Source of the DNA: an uncultured Lachnospira sp.
GTDB lineage: Bacteria; Bacillota; Clostridia; Lachnospirales; Lachnospiraceae
Direction: 5' to 3'
NCBI GenBank assembly: GCA_910589305.1
Contig: CAJUTV010000006.1
Location: 1-64,000 of the forward strand
Length of the DNA: 64,000 bases
In this document: positions 60,267 to 64,000 of the stretch, piece by piece
How positions within the stretch are numbered: the stretch's first letter is position 1
How the letters are laid out: each line of letters starts with the position of its first letter
Program-made: the position numbers and the translations under genes
Notes under the pieces: model-generated
What the model was told of the DNA's origin: nothing
What the model saw: only the letters and a program-made list of their open reading frames with translations
Databases searched by the model: none

Positions 60267-61280
60267 TTATGCCATTCCATTTGGATTATTTTTTTGCCAT
60301 CTCCAAGAATCTGCACACATATCAAACAGATTCTTTTTTGCAGTCCAGTTAAGTTCTTCCTTTGCTTTTGTGGCATCACAATAGTTCACTGGAACATCAC
60401 CTGTTCTTCTTGGCTTAATAACATATGGTATATCAACGCCCGATGCTTCTATAAAGGTATGAACCACATCAAGAACCGACGAGCCTTTTCCAGTCCCAAG
60501 ATTGTATATCTTTAAGCCTGGATTTTCTCTTAATTTCGCTACAGACTTAACATGTCCCTGCGCTAAATCTACCACATGAATATAATCTCTTATACATGTT
60601 CCATCGGACGTATTGTAATCATTGCCAAAAACACCAAGCTTTTCAAGTTTTCCTACTGCCACTTGTGTAATATATGGCATAAGATTATTTGGTATACCAT
60701 TCGGATTTTCACCGATAGTCCCACTGCTATGTGCGCCAATTGGATTAAAGTAGCGCAGTAAAATGACATTCCATGTATTATCAGACTTATATATATCAGT
60801 AAGAATTTGCTCTAACATTGCTTTTGTCTGTCCATATGGATTCGTAATCTCTCCTAGCGGACAATCTTCTGTAATTGGCACAAATGCTGGGTCTCCATAT
60901 ACCGTTGCTGAAGATGAAAAAATAATATTTTTTACATCATTTCTTCGCATGGCATCAAATAAAACTAAGGAACCTGAAATATTGTTAGAATAATATTCTA
61001 ACGGTTTAGAAATAGATTCTCCCACAGCTTTTAATCCAGCAAAATGAATACAGCTATCAATCGTTTCTTCCTTAAATATCTTGTCTAAAAGCTTGGCATC
61101 GGAAATATCGCCCTCATAAAATTTAACAGACTTTCCCGTAATTGCCTCAACTCTTTTTATAGATTCTTTTGATGAATTGACAAGATTGTCTATAACGACA
61201 ACCTCATATCCTTCATTTTGTAACTCTACTACGGTGTGGCTTCCAATATAACCTGCCCCACCTGTTACCAATATTGCCAT
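60267..61280 (-). CDS. galE: UDP-glucose 4-epimerase
   Basis: GalE interconverts UDP-glucose and UDP-galactose. The 337 residues start AILVTGGAGYIGSHT (NAD loop), with the catalytic SSSATVYG and YGQTKAMLE (Tyr and Lys) and the RYFNPIGAHSSG region. The start at 61280 is set by the family N-terminus and an AAAGGA upstream; a seven-residue longer frame is rejected. It is in a run with the glycosyltransferase gene and glmM. Confidence 0.96.
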   Translation of the reverse strand: MAILVTGGAGYIGSHTVVELQNEGYEVVVIDNLVNSSKESIKRVEAITGKSVKFYEGDISDAKLLDKIFKEETIDSCIHFAGLKAVGESISKPLEYYSNNISGSLVLFDAMRRNDVKNIIFSSSATVYGDPAFVPITEDCPLGEITNPYGQTKAMLEQILTDIYKSDNTWNVILLRYFNPIGAHSSGTIGENPNGIPNNLMPYITQVAVGKLEKLGVFGNDYNTSDGTCIRDYIHVVDLAQGHVKSVAKLRENPGLKIYNLGTGKGSSVLDVVHTFIEASGVDIPYVIKPRRTGDVPVNYCDATKAKEELNWTAKKNLFDMCADSWRWQKNNPNGMA

Positions 61281-61319
61281 AATAACTTTTATTCCTTTCA
61301 ATCTTTTAAATGAATAAAC

Positions 61320-62057
61320 CTAGAATTTCATCTTTTTTTCACTCCACACTTCAACGGTATATTGATTCTTTTTATTATATCGTCCTCTCAGATTCTTAAG
61401 TTGTTTTAAGTACTCCATTGTAACCTTTCCCGATAATTTTGACTCTCCTGCTGTTCTTTGCTGAAACTTATACGGAATTTCAATAATTTTAGAATATGTC
61501 CCCATCGCAAGCACCTCAACCATAATCTTCCAGCCAATTGGCTGCAAATCGGCTTGTTCGATAACTTCTCTGCGAAACATAAATAATCCGCTTGTAGGGT
61601 CTGATATTTTTCTTAGGCAAGGCAGCATAAATTGTCCAATTTTTCTGGCTGTACCTGATACAAATTTTCTATACCAATTAAGCCCACCATCATCACCGCC
61701 AGAAATAAATCGGCTTGGTATACACAAATCAGCACCAGCCTTCATTGCTTTGTACATATATTTAAGTATAATTGGCGGATGCTGCAAATCGGCATCCATA
61801 CATGCTATATACTCTCCCTTTGCCATTCTAAACCCTTTTAAAACAGCCGTTGCAAGACCGCTTTCATTCTCTCGATGTTCCATTCTAACAGATGGATATT
61901 CTTTTGCTACTTTCCTTATAATATCAGGTGTATTGTCCTTACTATCATCTACAAATAAAATTTCATAATCAATATCTTTTAATGCTGCATCAATTTGTTT
62001 TACCAAATTTTTGATATTTTTACCCTCATTAAATGTAGGCACTACCACCGTCAACAT
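61320..62057 (-). CDS. Family 2 glycosyltransferase, dolichol-phosphate-mannose-synthase-like
   Basis: This 245-residue GT-A enzyme has LTVVVPTFNEGKNI, EILFVDDSKDNT, the metal-binding ACMDADLQHPP, and SRFISGGDDGG. It also has ISDPTSGLFMFRREV. It resembles polyprenyl-phosphate mannosyltransferases without a C-terminal membrane domain. It probably loads a sugar on a lipid carrier at the inner membrane face, possibly for the membrane transferase encoded upstream. Confidence 0.88.
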   Translation of the reverse strand: MLTVVVPTFNEGKNIKNLVKQIDAALKDIDYEILFVDDSKDNTPDIIRKVAKEYPSVRMEHRENESGLATAVLKGFRMAKGEYIACMDADLQHPPIILKYMYKAMKAGADLCIPSRFISGGDDGGLNWYRKFVSGTARKIGQFMLPCLRKISDPTSGLFMFRREVIEQADLQPIGWKIMVEVLAMGTYSKIIEIPYKFQQRTAGESKLSGKVTMEYLKQLKNLRGRYNKKNQYTVEVWSEKKMKF

Positions 62058-62307
62058 TATAAACCTCCATCTCTATTAAGTCCGCTGTCTTAATTCCTAT
62101 TCATTTTTGTTTACGTACAAATTATTATTTTGCCAAAAATTCTAAATTGAATTTGCCAAGTGCATTATATCAAATAATACAAACGATTGCCAGTAAACTT
62201 TATTTTTAATTCCATTATAGGAACAATTCAATAATATTTAAAAGTTGTCATTATATATATTGGTCAACCATATAGCAGTTGGCTCAACCATCACAATATT
62301 ATACGAA

Positions 62308-63624
62308 TTACATCAGCCAACAGTCTGAATTGTACCAAAGAAATAATAAATATAGTTCAATAAGTGCCAAAGTCATAATAATGATACATATTAAAAATTT
62401 ATTTTTTATTTTATTTATTAAATCATATATACCTACTAAAAAAACATAAGAGCCTACTATAAACCTGCATGTACTCATTACATGCGATGTAAGCGGAATA
62501 AGCAGCGATACAATGCCAAATACTGCCATAGAATAATATTTTCTGTAAATCATATAACCATATACAACAAATACTCCTATACAAAACCACCCCATATATG
62601 TATAGCGCGGCTCAATCTGCCCTGTACACGCTTTCCAAAGAACGCCAATAACAGGTATATAAGAATCTTCTCTCCATGCAATTTGAACATGTTTAAAAGC
62701 AAATACATCGCCACAGAAAAATCTTAAAAAGGTCATATACAAAAATGTGCCAAGCGGACATAATAAAATTGCTATTAAATGTTTTGGTGTAGTAAATATC
62801 TGATATAAAAATTTTTTTATTTCATAAAATGAAAGTTTTGATGAAGCTGTATCTTTTGATTTTAATGCAGATGAAGAATTTGATTTCAATATTGATTTTG
62901 ATGCAAAAGTAAATTTTGTTGAAGATATCGCTTTTGATTTTACAAAATCAAGATACAATTCTACAATTAAGGCAAACACTAACATACAGCCCACAATTCT
63001 TGTAGCACTGGCGGCGGCTGACATAATCCCTGCAACAACATATTTTTTCTGTTGGCAAAAATAGAAAAATAATGCTATAAACATAATAAACATGGCTTCT
63101 GTATATGTGGAAGAACAATAAAACATATAAGGCGCTGCAAACAATAGACTTCCCCATATAATAGTATTTTTAGAAATATAATCACTATCGGATATATTAT
63201 GAACCTGTGCAGAGGAATATTCATTATATAAATCATTATTATTTCTATTAAAGATATATTTGAGACCAAAAAATGCACCCACAAATATACAAATATTAGA
63301 AACAATCATGCCAACCCAAAAGGTATCTAATTTCCAAAAGGTCAATAATTGAACCAATTGACATACAATGACATATAAGGGAAAAAATGCCCAATTTGCC
63401 TGTGGGTCTGTATCTAATGGATACGTATATCCATTCTCTATAATAAACTGATATCTTTTGGCATCCCATGGATTCATTAAATATGCAAATGAATGATTGG
63501 TTCCCATTATGCTATTATAAACCAAAACCATAATAGCCATCATCAGTCTTGACAAAATAAATATTGCCAACAGATACATAAATATTTTATAATTTGAGCT
63601 TTTTCTTATATCAACCTTTTGCAT
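62308..63624 (-). CDS. PIG-V-like membrane mannosyltransferase
   Basis: The 438 residues have about ten helices. The first extracytoplasmic loop has AYLMNPWDAKRYQFIIENGY and WAFFPLYV, the WD/FFP pattern of PIG-V-like GT-C enzymes that use lipid-linked sugars. A low-complexity Ser/Lys loop lies near residues 235-265. It may use the product of the nearby glycosyltransferase; the acceptor is unknown. No conventional terminator was seen in the 250-bp gap that follows. Confidence 0.75.
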   Translation of the reverse strand: MQKVDIRKSSNYKIFMYLLAIFILSRLMMAIMVLVYNSIMGTNHSFAYLMNPWDAKRYQFIIENGYTYPLDTDPQANWAFFPLYVIVCQLVQLLTFWKLDTFWVGMIVSNICIFVGAFFGLKYIFNRNNNDLYNEYSSAQVHNISDSDYISKNTIIWGSLLFAAPYMFYCSSTYTEAMFIMFIALFFYFCQQKKYVVAGIMSAAASATRIVGCMLVFALIVELYLDFVKSKAISSTKFTFASKSILKSNSSSALKSKDTASSKLSFYEIKKFLYQIFTTPKHLIAILLCPLGTFLYMTFLRFFCGDVFAFKHVQIAWREDSYIPVIGVLWKACTGQIEPRYTYMGWFCIGVFVVYGYMIYRKYYSMAVFGIVSLLIPLTSHVMSTCRFIVGSYVFLVGIYDLINKIKNKFLICIIIMTLALIELYLLFLWYNSDCWLM

Positions 63625-63690
63625 ATCAAATCATACCTTTCATGTTTACATGATTTATAAAAATTATATCTACAAAATTTATAAATTCAG

Positions 63691-63794
63691 TCAAGCAGAT
63701 ATTACCAATTTGCTCTGCTGTCTATTTATAACCTCACTATCACTTTGTGGCATTTTTTAACGTATAAGTCAAACCTTTTCCTGATACAGTTAAA
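63691..63794 (+). mobile_element. IS200/IS605-like short element, copy I (degenerate)
   Basis: It runs from TCAAGCAGATATTACCAATT to CTTTTCCTGATACAGTTAAA. The left hairpin AGCAGAT/ATTTGCT keeps pairing through one G-U. The centre has decayed. Confidence 0.6.
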
Positions 63795-63850
63795 TTCACA
63801 CTTTTTAATATTTCGCTTATCCTTATAAAAATAAAGGCGCTCAAATACTT

Positions 63851-64000
63851 TTAAAATATATTTAATATTTTTAACAAATTATATATTAATGCAGGTATTG
63901 CTGTTACACATGGAATAATAAACATTGCCAATATCACAGCACTATAAAGCCCCCAATATATCAATAATGCAATATATTGTAAAACAGCCAGTCCTTTTCC
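63851..64000 (-). CDS. Partial membrane protein, C-terminal end
   Basis: An open frame enters from the right edge and ends at 63851, giving the last 49 residues of a protein. They form two hydrophobic helices (LAVLQYIALLIYWGLYSAVI and AMFIIPCVTAIPALIYNLL). It is probably a polytopic membrane protein, perhaps of the adjacent glycosylation group; nothing more can be said. Confidence 0.6.
   Translation of the reverse strand, partial: GKGLAVLQYIALLIYWGLYSAVILAMFIIPCVTAIPALIYNLLKILNIF

Overview
The window looks like chromosomal DNA of a low-GC, anaerobic, endospore-forming member of the Clostridia, most likely Lachnospirales. Grounds: spoIIID, spoIIR and a SipL-like DUF3794/LysM protein are present; there is a complex [FeFe] hydrogenase; ispE, an FCD-type GntR gene and spoIIR lie in one direction; DUF6472, DUF1934 and YitT proteins occur; and the ribosome-binding sites follow a strong AAATGGAGGATTTT pattern. 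No rRNA, tRNA, phage or CRISPR was seen.

Layout. 0.5-7 kb: a minus-strand signalling group (HPt, DUF6472, NYN/OST-HTH, REC-HD-GYP, luxS), then yitT, spoIIID and a second HD-GYP gene. 7-12.4 kb: trkA/trkH and a zinc-ribbon/TPM membrane pair. 12.6-24 kb: an MFS pump with a structured leader, a trigger-factor-like lipoprotein, apbE, agmatine-to-putrescine genes (aguA, aguB), plsC, pncB and an NCS2 purine permease. 44-49 kb: spoIIR, a GntR regulator, ispE, an AraC regulator and a MATE pump. 50-53.5 kb: a hydrogenase operon pairing a NuoF-tail/GltD-like flavoprotein with HydA. 53.9-56.6 kb: a Phd/PIN toxin-antitoxin pair, an unknown conserved protein and a MarR/YczE pair. 56.8-64 kb: PrcB-like lipoprotein plus SipL, glmM, galE and glycosyltransferases.

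The standout is 25.2-44.1 kb: a one-directional (minus strand) tandem array of five cassettes. They are built from a Sec-exported protein of about 100 mature residues (S), a lipoprotein of about 320 residues (L) and an FtsX-like double permease of about 784 residues (P), with one ABC ATPase at the far end. In order of transcription: S1-L1; S2-L2; S3a-L3-S3b-P3; S4a-L4-S4b-P4; S5-L5-P5a/P5b-ATPase. Cassettes 3 and 4 are a 4.76-kb tandem duplication. Long stretches are identical, but differences are concentrated in patches of the exported domains. Cassettes 1-3 share a promoter with a 49-bp palindrome, a leader of about 330 nt, and (like cassette 4) a hairpin between S and L. The last permease is split in two at an A7 run where a -1 slip would rejoin it. 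I do not recognise the S and L families. The gene set resembles in outline a bacteriocin/immunity/ABC system such as the lactococcin 972 group, but sequence homology is not shown.

A second recurring theme is a family of about ten short (30-160 bp), hairpin-ended, IS200/IS605-like non-autonomous elements scattered over the window. Three sit inside the cassette array, one of them in an otherwise intact hairpin, and two bracket the hydrogenase operon. Start codons were chosen by Shine-Dalgarno position, because many longest-frame starts fall inside the Shine-Dalgarno sequence itself.
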